The position numbers were made by a program, and so were the translations under genes. Below the pieces are notes generated by a model that ran no database searches, was not told where the DNA came from, and saw only the letters and a program-made list of their open reading frames with translations. 64,000 bases of DNA from Leptoclinus maculatus (taxonomy: Eukaryota; Chordata; Actinopteri; Perciformes; Stichaeidae): NCBI GenBank assembly GCA_032191485.1, contig JAVDOI010000072.1:150001-214000 (forward strand), in the 5' to 3' direction. The number at the start of each line of letters is the position of its first letter. Position 1 is the first letter of the stretch. This document shows, piece after piece, positions 1 through 10,483 of the stretch.

Positions 1-1055
1 AAACCCAGGCAGTCCATTGGATAAGTGATGGTGTCTTCGTCTGGGTATGTGGGCGAGAGAGAGAGAGAGAGAGAGAGAGAGCTGTGACGTATGCCAGGCT
101 GCTGCTTTACATCAGCACGACTAATCAGAATGCCTTGACTTGACATGTATGTGCTAAATACCCTCCTAATGTCTGCATTACTGTTGGGTTTGTGTCTTTT
201 CTTTCTGTGCGTGTAAGGACTAACACTGTTCTATGAAGTCGCCCTTGTAGACTGCATTTCTGACTTTGGGGTAAACACCAAATCAGCATTCTGTTAACAG
301 GCTTTATTGGTTTAACGCGGCACAGCGGAGAACAGCTGATTGAGAGCCCCGTGTCAAAATAAAGGCTAATTTTGTGATTTAATTGTGCAGGATGGTCTTT
401 GTTAGGAGAAGGTCGCCATTACATTGAGTGACTAGAAAGACGCAGAACCATTGGCAGAATGCTGACGCTGTGTTCAAACTGGATCTGGATGCAACATTTA
501 GGATCTTATGGTGTAGATTATACGACGTGAGATGAAGGACACAGGATGGCAGGATGTGGATGCGTGATATGAGTAGAGCTGGAGGAGTTAGTGGAGGAAT
601 CGGTCGCTTCGATTTCAGTTTGGGACTTTTGAACAGACAAAACAAGCAAATTGAAGAATGTTTCACATTTTAAATGACCAAACAAATAGAAATAAATAGA
701 CAGATTGACAGCTACCCTGATAAATCTCTAGAAATCATTTTTTTAAATGAGTGGCAACCCTGAACCTCAGCAGTGGATGCACAGCGTGGATGCTGTACAT
801 GATGATCTCTAGGGAGCTGAGATATAATGCTCCTTTCAAATGGGACTTATTTTCTGCGTCAGCAGTCAGGAACACACTGTTCTTTGCATTTTAGTGGTTT
901 GAAGAGAGACAAAAAAACTCTTTATTGAACAGGGGCCACTGCAGTCACGGGCTAATGCTAAAACATAGTCATCATGTCATCAAGAGTCATCATGTTCTGA
1001 GCGTGAAAAGCTCTTTGGTCTCGACCTTAGAAACGTAAATAAAAAGCGATCTTAA

Positions 1056-1298
1056 AGCGGCCAGCGTGTAGGAGTTAGTGGCATCTGGTGGTGTAAGTGA
1101 ACTACGGTCGCTGAGGAGAAGATGCACTCAGCCCTATGAAGAGCCAGTGTTTGGTTTGTCCATTCTGGGCTACTGTAGAAACATGGCAGCTCCGTGAGTA
1201 GATATAAATGGCTTATTCTAACGTAGCGAAAACATACATATTAATATTATATTCCTTTTCCACCAATGCATCCCCCTAAAATGCTCCACACTGGACGT
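1056..1298 (-). mobile_element. Non-autonomous inverted-repeat element, TTAA-flanked (family B, copy 1)
   Basis: The element is flanked by TTAA at 1052-1055 and 1299-1302. Its ends are related inverted repeats: CCAGCGTGTAGGAG on the left, and the complement of ctccacactgg on the right. The interior contains, in reverse, a segment that pairs with the copy at 2681-3040 (gctactgtagaaacatgg against ccatgtttctacggtagc). It has no coding capacity. TTAA duplication is typical of piggyBac and Kolobok elements; which of these mobilised it is inference. Confidence 0.75.
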
Positions 1299-2680
1299 TT
1301 AACTCGAGCTCCATTTGCTTGCACTTTTGGAAATCAGATCCAGTTGAGAGCTCTGGAGAAAGCTAATAAGTATTATTATTGTTGTAAATGATTATACAGC
1401 ACTTTGTGCGGTATCTTAATGTTGGCTAACATGAGCTAACAATAGCCTTAATGAGCTACAAGTCATACCAGAGGCCGCTAAACCCCTTGAGTGTATCGCT
1501 ACGGGGAAGGCATCGTCAATTGTTGGATCTAGAGTGCAGAATCAAAGAAACAAAAGCTACTGAAGGCTTAAAGACGTGCTCGAATGTAAGTGAAAGACGT
1601 GAGACGGAGGGTGTCTAAGGTTAGATGAAGGATGTAGGACATAAGAGATGCAGTATGGGTATTTGGTGAAGGGAACAGTTACAGCCTTGTCACACAGAAC
1701 GGGCCTCCTCTCTCCGAGCTGCCAGCCAGCAGCAGCATACGTCTGCATTATATACTGTTGTTCTTTGCGCAGCGCTTCAAAGTCGAACATCTTTCTTTTA
1801 AAAAAACCCCCACAGTGCATCACTTTGTAGGGAGACACGGGAGTAGGTGGCGGACCAATAGCTCTTAACAGCATGAAATTGCACCATGAGCTGCCTTCTG
1901 TGCCGTTTGCCAGAAACATCCTTAATAAAAACAAAAACTTCCTCAGATCTCGGTAAAAACCTGGAAATCCTTTTATTCCGTCGCATCTTTTGTCTACCTG
2001 GAGAGAACAAGGCGCTCTCCACACATCAGGCGAGATGAAAAGGAACTCTCAACAGCCTCAAGTATTTCCACATACACGAGACAAAAAGACGCAAGCAATG
2101 AAGTCAGGGGGGGGGGGGGTACTCAGTAGTGTATAGGTGTGTGAATGTGTGTGTATGTGGGGGGGGGGTTCATGTAATTTCATCATTTCCCTGCGAGCAG
2201 CAAATCCAATTACTTTTCCTTCTCTATCTCGGAAGATGGTCTGAGTGACAGGACCGATTTGGTGCGGCGCTACCGCGCCAACCGGGGTTGATTGACGGAG
2301 CGCTGGCACTTCACGGCCGTGAGACACGGAGACAAGTGAGGGACCGGTTAGACTTCAGGGGCACCTCGGAGCCAGCGAGGTGGCCCAGCAGTTCACCGGC
2401 CAACGCTCCTTCGATCGCACGGCCGTCCCACTCAGAGATGATCTAATTTGCCCTTTTTTTTTTTTTTTTTGGCAAGTTGCCTCATGTGTTCTCAGTTTCT
2501 GTGTGACCGCAGCGACGTATACACTACCCAGCATTCTGTGAATCTAGCAGCAGCAAATTCCAACTTCAAATCAAACGGCACCTACTTGCGTCCTCTCATA
2601 ACAGTTTGCATATATCAGTACGTTATCTCAGATTCTCTACTTGATGCTTGGACTTTCCTAAGTATTTCCACCTTACTTAA

Positions 2681-3040
2681 AGGGCCAGTGTGTAGCATTT
2701 TAGGGATCTATTAGCAGAATTGGAATGTAATGTTCATAGTTGTGTTTTCATTAGTGCATAATCACCGCCACCGCCATGTTTCTACGGTAGCCCAGAACAG
2801 ACAAACCGAACACTTGCTCTAGAGAGGACCTTTTTGCTTCTTAACGTTACCTGAAGGCCACCGTAGTTTTCTGACAAGCTCGTGAACCGGTGGTAACTCG
2901 AGCAAAACTGTGCTTAAAATAGCGTTATTGTTATGGCCCCTGAGCGAAGTTAATGGCTTTACCGCGGTTTTGCAATTGGCACTTCTATTGCACACACACA
3001 CACACACTGCTCGATGCCTCAAATCCTACACACTGTCCCT
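2681..3040 (+). mobile_element. Non-autonomous inverted-repeat element, TTAA on the left side (family B, copy 2)
   Basis: The left end AGGGCCAGTGTGTAG is preceded by TTAA (2677-2680). The right end ctacacactgtccct is its inverted complement with one mismatch; the right TTAA has decayed to atga. The body shares ccatgtttctac(g/a)gtagccc and a gttacctgaaggccaccgtag block with the other copies. A short (CA)8 run at 2991-3007 lies inside the right part. It has no ORF of its own. Confidence 0.78.
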
Positions 3041-3543
3041 ATGAGGACGCTGCTTTATGCTTCTACTCCACTGCAGTTCATTTGAATGACGTTTAAAAGG
3101 CAAGAGGAATATTTTATGGAAAGAGCAGTGATTAGAGAAAAGTCTGTAAAGTCAATAGAATTTGTAAAGCCTGTAAATCAAATGTATCCAGCACTGCGGT
3201 TGGGAACCAATAGTCTGAGCTTTGTGCTTTGCAGGACACCGGCTCTGCCGATCCCAGTGCCCTGCGAACGAGAGTGCCTTGGATCTCTTCCTAGAGGTTT
3301 AGATGGCCGTGCTTGCAGTGGCTCTTCAAGCTTCGCAGTAAAACCAGCTGTCAGAATGATTAAGCCTAATCAGGAAACATGGGATGGGAGGTAATTTAGC
3401 ATGTGAATGCTAATTAGCACTAGCATTTAGACTGGCAGACGATGATTGAAGCAGCGCATCGGCTGCTCAGCCTGGTTAAATGGCAAAAACACCAGGCTGG
3501 TGGAGATGATTGATAATCTCGGGTCGGGCTGCTGTCCCTGGCC

Positions 3544-3547
<4 letters not shown>

Positions 3548-3584
<37 letters not shown>
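3548..3584 (+). repeat. (TG)18 microsatellite
   Basis: Uninterrupted TG dinucleotides. Confidence 0.97.
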
Positions 3585-3585
<1 letters not shown>

Positions 3586-3742
3586 ACTACATCTCCTCTT
3601 CTCTCCAATGCAAACTTATAATGAGCAGATGAGCGCAACACCTGAGCACACTATAATTCCATCTTTATCCCATTAAGTAGAAGTTAGTGGAATAATGTCC
3701 TATTAGTTTTTCGGAATACACACCAGACTTTGGTGTAGCCTG

Positions 3743-3770
3743 GTGTGTGTGTGTGTGTGTGTGTGTGTGT
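3743..3770 (+). repeat. (GT)14 microsatellite
   Basis: Uninterrupted GT dinucleotides. Confidence 0.97.
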
Positions 3771-3925
3771 TAGTGGTGTCATTCATGCCTGGAGCTTCTT
3801 CCCTGAGTGTGAGTGAGTTTCTGAACCTGTAGTTTGGCATGCACACTGGTTGCATGTGCTGTGTGTACTTACAATTATGTGGCCATGTATATATCAATGT
3901 GTCAGCGGTTATCCCCTTTAAATGA

Positions 3926-3927
<2 letters not shown>

Positions 3928-3969
<42 letters not shown>
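3928..3969 (+). repeat. (GT)21 microsatellite
   Basis: Uninterrupted GT dinucleotides. Confidence 0.97.
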
Positions 3970-3970
<1 letters not shown>

Positions 3971-4797
3971 GCTGTTGTGAGAGGACTAGTGTGTAAATCT
4001 CGCAGAGATAATATTACCGCTATAAGCGGTGCTAATGTTTGAGTGAATTATCATCCTATTCTCCCCGCTAATACTTCTCCGCACTCCCTCTCTTCAGGTC
4101 TTTTCCTCTCTCCCCCCTCTCTCATCCCCTGTGCTCCCTCCCTCCCTCATATGTCACCTTCAGCTCCCTCTCTCCCGACCGAGGTGGGCGAGATGCCCGC
4201 AAATCTTCCTCCCCTAGAGAATTTCCAAAGTGTGTGTGTGTGTGTGTGTGTGGGTCGTACTGTCCTTCTCTCCTCTCCCTCATTCTCCTTATCTCCTCTA
4301 TCCATTAGTACATTAGTGTACGTCAGCCTGGGGGGAAAAAAAGAAAAGAAGTGCTATCTCTGTCAAGCCTTTCATGAGAGAGAGGCTTAGAGGGACACAG
4401 AGAGGAAGCGAGATAGAGATGAACAGATAGGAGGACATGTAAGGGAGACACAGAAGTGATCCTTTGTATGATTATACTGAGCATCTACATGGGTCTCTGT
4501 GTCTGTGTTCGTCTGGACGACTGGTTGAGGTGAGAGTCATTTGTAAAAAGCTGTTGTACTTATTTGCAGCGTCTCAAGCCAGCGTCGAGTCAAAGTCATC
4601 ATTTATGCAAATGAACAGCAGCGAAGTGACCCAGCACGACATTGTGCATTAGGAGAGCTGAGTTTTAATGGAGCTCAATGGGGCGTTTGTGACCGCTGGG
4701 CTACCCAGAGCAAACAAGGTGGACAGGTATATGGACAGGGCTTCACTGCATACAACCAGTATACTCCTGCACAGTTAGAAATATCATCAGGCATCCA

Positions 4798-4844
4798 AAA
4801 ACCCATTCATAAAACCCATTCATGAAACCCATTCATGAAACCCA
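4798..4844 (+). repeat. 13-bp tandem repeat, about 3.5 units
   Basis: The unit acccattcatgaa repeats at 4801, 4814, 4827 and 4840, with one substitution in the first unit. Confidence 0.85.
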
Positions 4845-5379
4845 CCGGCTTTGAAACGAGGGAACCGGATGTGCAAAACTGCTGACTCATGTCTGGGTTT
4901 CAGAACTCACTCCTGCACCACTCTATTCAGTCGGCTTTTGAAAAATGGGATTTGGAAAACACCTCCATCTGAAGCACATCTGAAATGGCTTTCTTTTAAG
5001 GAAATCAAAGTCCTTCTTCCTGTCTTTTTTTTACTGCCTCACAGGAAATGAATGCATTAGCGTGAAAATGAATCAATGGGACGACACCTCAGACTGGCTT
5101 CCACGCGTTAAAACGCCTCCTGTCGACTCATTTGCATGTGAATTCTCCAGGTGTTGCTTATTATAGGAGGAGACAAATGGACAGTGTGTTGGGGGAAAAA
5201 ATAAAAAAAGATTAAAACCCTTTTTCTTTTTCCAAAGTCAGCACAGCATCAAATGAGGATGGAGTGATACAGAAATAGTCCTTTATGGCGCTGGCAGAGT
5301 GATCTGAATTACAGCAGCAGGATCTCTGCCACCTCCGGGACGCCGGCTGATATGATACTGTTCTGCATCACTTCTGAGA

Positions 5380-5535
5380 GGCAGCCGCTGCTAATGTGCC
5401 ATTGTGGTTGTGGGTTCAATTCCCAGGCGGGCTATCACTTCATATGTATTACCCCCTGTGTCCTTGAGCAGGGCATTATCTCAGCGGTCCCTCTGGAGGA
5501 ATATGGCTCAATGTTAATGGACGGACGATGTGCAT
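5380..5535 (+). mobile_element. tRNA-derived SINE fragment
   Basis: The sequence gtgggttcaattcccagg fits a pol III B box (GGTTCAAnnCC type) and is followed at the expected distance by ctgtgtccttgagcagggc, a block I associate with teleost tRNA-derived SINEs (tgtccttgagcaaggca). A clear A box is not preserved, so this is an old or truncated copy. Confidence 0.6.
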
Positions 5536-5771
5536 GGAGAGCGAGTTGGATGGATTAGTGAGCTAATGAATCTTTGATAAGTGGGAAGGCTTTGTGAGTG
5601 TCAAGAGACAAAGGGAAAGATCACAGCTAAAGCTATCGGCTGTGGGATGGCTTTAATCCACACAAAACCCCTGCAGAGTGCTAAGTGATGTTCCTGTTGG
5701 GTGTATGAAGCAAATCCATTCGGAAAAAAAAGGCAAGATCCTGAATTGCAATTTCATATGTTATTATCAGA

Positions 5772-6220
5772 CTGCAACCTCCAGGTCTGAAAAGTGAAGC
5801 CAATGAGGAAGTGCCTTAAACTTACATCATTTCTAATGGCCAGCAGGGGGCGACTGATTGTATAGAAGTCTATGAGAAGATGACTCGACTTCTCACTTGA
5901 TTTAGTACCTCAGTAAACATTGTAAACATGAGTTTATGGTCTCAATCTCTAGTTTCAAGTCTTCTTCAATACAGCATGATGTTCATTTAGTAAATGATGA
6001 TCCATGTAGAGTCAAACAGACCATAAAGCAGAGTATGCTTTAGGGCGGGGCTACCTTGTGATTGACAGGTCGCTAACACGGCTTTTGTTGTACTGTTCTG
6101 ATTCCAATAAACCAAGATGTCCACGGCCACAAGGCCGAACTCAAGGCTTCAAAATGACAGTCCACAAACCAATGCATGACGTCCCAGTGTCTACGTCCAC
6201 ATCTTCTTTACAGTCTGTTG
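5772..6220 (+). mobile_element. Dispersed repeat with CAGCAGGGGGCGAC core (family A, copy 1)
   Basis: This stretch aligns by eye with 19850-20180, 48110-48532 and, inverted, with 36381-36672 and 61017-61507. Shared landmarks in order are gtgaagccaatg, ggccagcagggggcgac, tatagaagtctatgagaa, gtttatggtctcaatctct, caatacagcatgatg, gattgacaggtc, the segment ccacaaaccaatg and a final tacagtct. It has no coding potential. I recognise it as a common teleost repeat, most likely a non-autonomous DNA transposon; family name not assigned. Confidence 0.8.
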
Positions 6221-7209
6221 TTATTATAAAGTCATTATTTTGTTGTCATGGAGAACAGAGTTTATAAAGCTCTATATCAAATGCTGCTGCTATTAAATTG
6301 GATAACTTTGCTATATTGTAACACACTGTAGGGGGTTTAGGGATAGATGTTTGCAGGTTAGTTTAGCCCGCCCTCCTTGAAGTCCCTACTACCGTACACC
6401 TACACATTATATTGACACTGGATTCCTACATTCATATAAATTGTATATCTTAGGGTTCAAAGTATTATTAGTATTAGTATTTTACTCCCAACCGCCTAAA
6501 ACCCGCTTGCCATCAACCTGTTATTTTACCTCTGGTTTGGTCTCCACCAACTCGTTTGATAACCGCTGCATTAGTTACTAACTTTGTCTGTCTTTTGATG
6601 CTGGTCATGTCGTGTTCAGCGGCCTTCTCTGAGCTTTTTCTCTGGAAACGGTAGCCTGCTGTGGCTGGAAATGAGGTTGAGGTGTTCATTGAGACTGAAC
6701 AGTGAAGGGCCATAACCCTCCCCCCCCAGGGACAATGCGAGGCCACAAGCGGAGCCAAACAACAGTCTCAGACACATATGCAGACGTTCAGCTACAGCCA
6801 GCGATGTGCTCGGACAGCTGTTGTGCTGATGACCGGTGTCAGGTGCCAGTGGCCTGATTCAAGCTGGCTAACCCCCTCACGTCACAACGTGTCTGCGCGG
6901 ATACGGGAGGTGATGGGCGGACATGTGTCTCTGTATCTGCCGTGCATCTGGACAACAACTGGCATGTTTGGGGGGGGGGGGGGGGCTCTGTGTGTGTGTA
7001 GTGTGTTGTCTATACACGTTTGTTGCACTCTTTGGTACATTGTACTATTATCGAGGGAAAGATGCCAATCATTCACCCGTCCAATCATAAAACATTTTTA
7101 TTGTCAGAGCATTTGATTTATTGATTGCTGTCGGCATGTAATGAGAATTTCAAAAAATGTAACAAAAAAATTAAGAAGATTAACATCAAGGTAAATGTGC
7201 TGCCTGGAT

Positions 7210-7211
<2 letters not shown>

Positions 7212-7243
<32 letters not shown>
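7212..7243 (+). repeat. (GT)16 microsatellite
   Basis: Uninterrupted GT dinucleotides. A related (TGTGTGTGCG) run follows at 7344-7382 and a further (TG) run at 7436-7457. Confidence 0.96.
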
Positions 7244-7245
<2 letters not shown>

Positions 7246-7555
7246 ATGTCTGATTAGAGGGCCGAAGAAACATTTCAGCGTGTGTTTGTGCCTGTTATGT
7301 TAATCTCTTTCACATCAAGGAAAGACGCAGCCCGCGTGGGTGAGTGTGTGTGCGTGTGTGTGCGTGTGTGTGCGTGTGTGTACATGTGCATCCGATTAGA
7401 GGGCACATGCAGGAAAGGATACAGACTGTGTGTTTGTGTGTGTGTGTGTGTGTGTGTTTAATGGGACTGCAGAGGGTCTATTAGCTTGTGTGCAAATGTG
7501 TGTATCTGTCTGAGATACCGATCCTTAGATGAAGGGGAATCTCACACTCCTTACG

Positions 7556-7557
<2 letters not shown>

Positions 7558-7603
<46 letters not shown>
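7558..7603 (+). repeat. (TG)15 - (GA)8 compound microsatellite
   Basis: TG array ending directly in a GA array. Confidence 0.95.
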
Positions 7604-7730
7604 CTCATCTTCATCAGTTAGTGTAGGAAGCAGTGTGTGTTTATATATGACAGCAGCTGTGCTTTCTTCATGTAGAATGGGAGCTGCCCACCTGATGCCA
7701 GGGCAGCTGCCACACTAACAGTCACAGACG

Positions 7731-7758
7731 CACACACAGACAGACAGACAGACAGACA

Positions 7759-7827
<69 letters not shown>

Positions 7828-7832
7828 ACACA
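7731..7832 (+). repeat. (ACAG)n - (CA)31 compound microsatellite
   Basis: About six ACAG units are followed by an uninterrupted CA array to 7821. Long antisense open frames here are CA-encoded (CVCV) and not genes. Confidence 0.96.
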
Positions 7833-8773
7833 GTGCCAGCAGCCCCTTTTCTGTATCTCTGTGTGTGTTTGCTGCTGAGGGGAAGAGAAAGGGCCAGCTG
7901 CAGTGTAAAGCCTTCATCAACTATTCCTCTAGACTGCCCCATCTGTCTGTCCATTAACACACACACCCATACACTAATGTATACACACGGCCCTTCTGTC
8001 GACCTATAAGACACACGCGGCGTGCGGCGCACTCAATGGGGTCTGACACCTTTACGCTTATTGTGTGACGTCTTATGTGAGGAAAATGTGTGTCAACTTT
8101 GCTCGACACCATTCGTGGCAAATCTGTTGAATAAAATGGTACAATTAGGGCAGAATGAACTCCATTGTGTGGTTTATTATATATATATGTATTTCTTTAA
8201 TCCCCTTTTTTTCCCCAGTCATTGTCCAAACACACAAGGATGTCAGGCCACGGCTCAGCACCCGTTATGTAAATGAGAGAGAGAGAGAGAGAGAGTTGGT
8301 CGGGGTCAAGGAGATGTAATGACTTGGAGAATAAGGAGGTTGAGTGTGAGAGAGACCGTCGGAGTGTCGTCCTTGATGATGTTTATGATATCGATTGGCT
8401 GCTCTCCAGAAGTCTCCTGATTTCTGATTTGGACATTTGTGAACATTGTGATTGCAGCCGGAGCATCTAATGTCTGGAGTGGCCTCTGCAATCAAGGACA
8501 ATGACCCTTCACTCCGTGTGCAATCTCTCTCTCTAGCACACACACACACACACACACTTACCTGAAGTTTTCATGTGTACATTTGGCTACATCTGCGGTT
8601 TCATAGATTACTTCCCTTTTACTGCATTCGGTGTGACATCATCTTCACTGGATAGTCTGTTGTTTTACTTTCCAAGTTGTTAAGTTTAGATCATTTCTTC
8701 AACGCTGCATTTTACTGATATTCATATAAACCACTGTTGATTTATTTAAAGAAAAAAAGTGAGCGTAGTCGTC

Positions 8774-8892
8774 GTGACTGACGTTTTGAAGCCTCAAGTT
8801 CAGCGGTTTGGCCGTCGCCATCTTGGCTTTTTGCAACCAGTGAACGGAAGTGACCTGGTGAGAAACTGCATAGACTTCATGTCAATTAACTT
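8774..8892 (-). mobile_element. Family A repeat, copy 6 (fragment)
   Basis: The segment acgttttgaagcctcaag, ggccgtcgccatcttgg, tttgcaaccagtgaacg and ggaagtgac corresponds to the promoter-proximal part of the copies at 36381 and 61017. Only about 120 nt remain. Confidence 0.65.
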
Positions 8893-9134
8893 CTGGTTGA
8901 ACGAGCTCATTTTTAATAATACATGTAGTGACTGTGTTTCCCACGTCTCTCCTCGGTCTCCCTTTTGCTCTGCTTCCCTGTTCACTAACTGATCTGACTC
9001 ACAAGCTACAGAATCCGGTGGAATAGCTTTGCCGTCTGTCTGGTCAGCCGCATCAGACAATTCTTCTTTTTTTTTTTTGTGTTGCTTTTGGAGTTTCGGA
9101 AGTGGCCGTGCAGCTTTCCTCTGGGACGGAAGAG

Positions 9135-9209
9135 ACAAACAGATAAACGTGCGTTACGACGCGCACACAAACAGATAAACGTGCGTTACGACGCGCACAC
9201 AAACAGATA
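9135..9209 (+). repeat. 32-bp tandem duplication
   Basis: A 32-bp unit (acaaacagataaacgtgc, then gttacgacgcgcac) occurs at 9135-9166 and 9167-9198 without a mismatch, followed by 11 nt of a third unit. Confidence 0.9.
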
Positions 9210-9331
9210 AGCAGACACGGCGGCAGAGAAGTACTGAGAAAATATATATATATACAGGCTGATAGTGAGAGAATGGAGGAGGACAAAGAGCCAACCAGAG
9301 CTGGTGTTGTTCAGCCATCTGGTCTCTGTGA

Positions 9332-9344
9332 GTGTGTGCGTTTG

Positions 9345-9404
<60 letters not shown>
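9332..9404 (+). repeat. (GT)n microsatellite with two interruptions
   Basis: The pure core is 9352-9404. Confidence 0.96.
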
Positions 9405-9405
<1 letters not shown>

Positions 9406-9511
9406 ACGCGCCTGCTTTCTATTGTATCTGAATGCAGCGGAGAGAATGACTTAGATTACCAAGACTGATATGAAAGTCACACTCGAGGACACGCTCCAAG
9501 TGGCAGACCTG

Positions 9512-9514
<3 letters not shown>

Positions 9515-9552
<38 letters not shown>
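9515..9552 (+). repeat. (AC)19 microsatellite
   Basis: Uninterrupted AC dinucleotides, opposite in sense to the GT arrays on both sides. Confidence 0.96.
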
Positions 9553-9555
<3 letters not shown>

Positions 9556-9570
9556 TACACACATTCCCTT

Positions 9571-9611
<41 letters not shown>

Positions 9612-9612
9612 A
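9571..9612 (+). repeat. (TCTG)10 tetranucleotide array
   Basis: About ten and a half uninterrupted TCTG units. Confidence 0.96.
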
Positions 9613-9675
9613 GCCTTTTGGTTTTCACTGGGAAGCTCACAAAGCATTCAACTGAAAGACAGGCGACCGTTGCAT

Positions 9676-9676
<1 letters not shown>

Positions 9677-9732
<56 letters not shown>
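9677..9732 (+). repeat. (GT)28 microsatellite
   Basis: Uninterrupted GT array, 56 bp. Confidence 0.97.
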
Positions 9733-9735
<3 letters not shown>

Positions 9736-10433
9736 CCAAGGTCCCTCCTCTAATTGAAGTGTACACTGACTTGGCAGGCTGCCTGATGTCACAGAGTCAT
9801 GCGGAGGGACAATAGAAGAAGAGAGCGATAGAGAGAGAGAGGGATGAGTCGTAGAAACCAACGATGGGAGAGGAACGAGAGAAGAGGAGGAGAGGATGGA
9901 GGTGGAGGAGAACGGGGATGAGCTGGTGAAGGAGATAATTAGACAGCAACAACAGCCCTAATGCAGTTAGTCTTTCCCCAGCGGATCATAATGGAAACAT
10001 ATTACATTTCGTGTACTACTTCATGTGTTTTGGAGTCATATTCCTAAATGGCTCAGATATATATTTGATGAGGACGTCCCTTTTAGCTCTTTTTATTTCG
10101 GCAAAATTAAATAAGCACGCATCACAGGCTCCGCGGTGACTCCACAGTCTGACTCTGACAACATCGACAACCATCCCATTAAAGCGCCACTGAATCAGGT
10201 TCTAGCAGTATCCGTTTGCGATGTATCAATCTAAAATAAATGTGTGTCTCATGCCTGTGAGCTCCGATACGACAACCGTGTGTTTGATTATTTTGTGGTG
10301 TTTGTATTGGTATTGTTAAGATTCGGTGCCTCTGTGCTTCATTCGCCGACCCTCATATGGCATCCCAGGTGTGAGCTGTCACACACTCTAATTAACATCC
10401 AGTCTCCAAAATGAGAAGTTAATCCACTCTCTG

Positions 10434-10435
<2 letters not shown>

Positions 10436-10481
<46 letters not shown>
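10436..10481 (+). repeat. (GT)23 microsatellite
   Basis: Uninterrupted GT array. A shorter (GT)11 array lies at 10563-10585. Confidence 0.96.

Positions 10482-10483
<2 letters not shown>

Noticed and set aside
1557..2024. 155-codon minus-strand open frame
   Set aside because: No similarity recognised, no supporting splice sites, and unrelated wording on overlapping frames.
3235..3390. Possible exon after ttgcag
   Set aside because: The acceptor is plausible, but the following frame has no homology I recognise and no good donor.
9571..9612. CRISPR-like regular repetition
   Set aside because: It is a simple tetranucleotide array with no spacers; the organism is a vertebrate.
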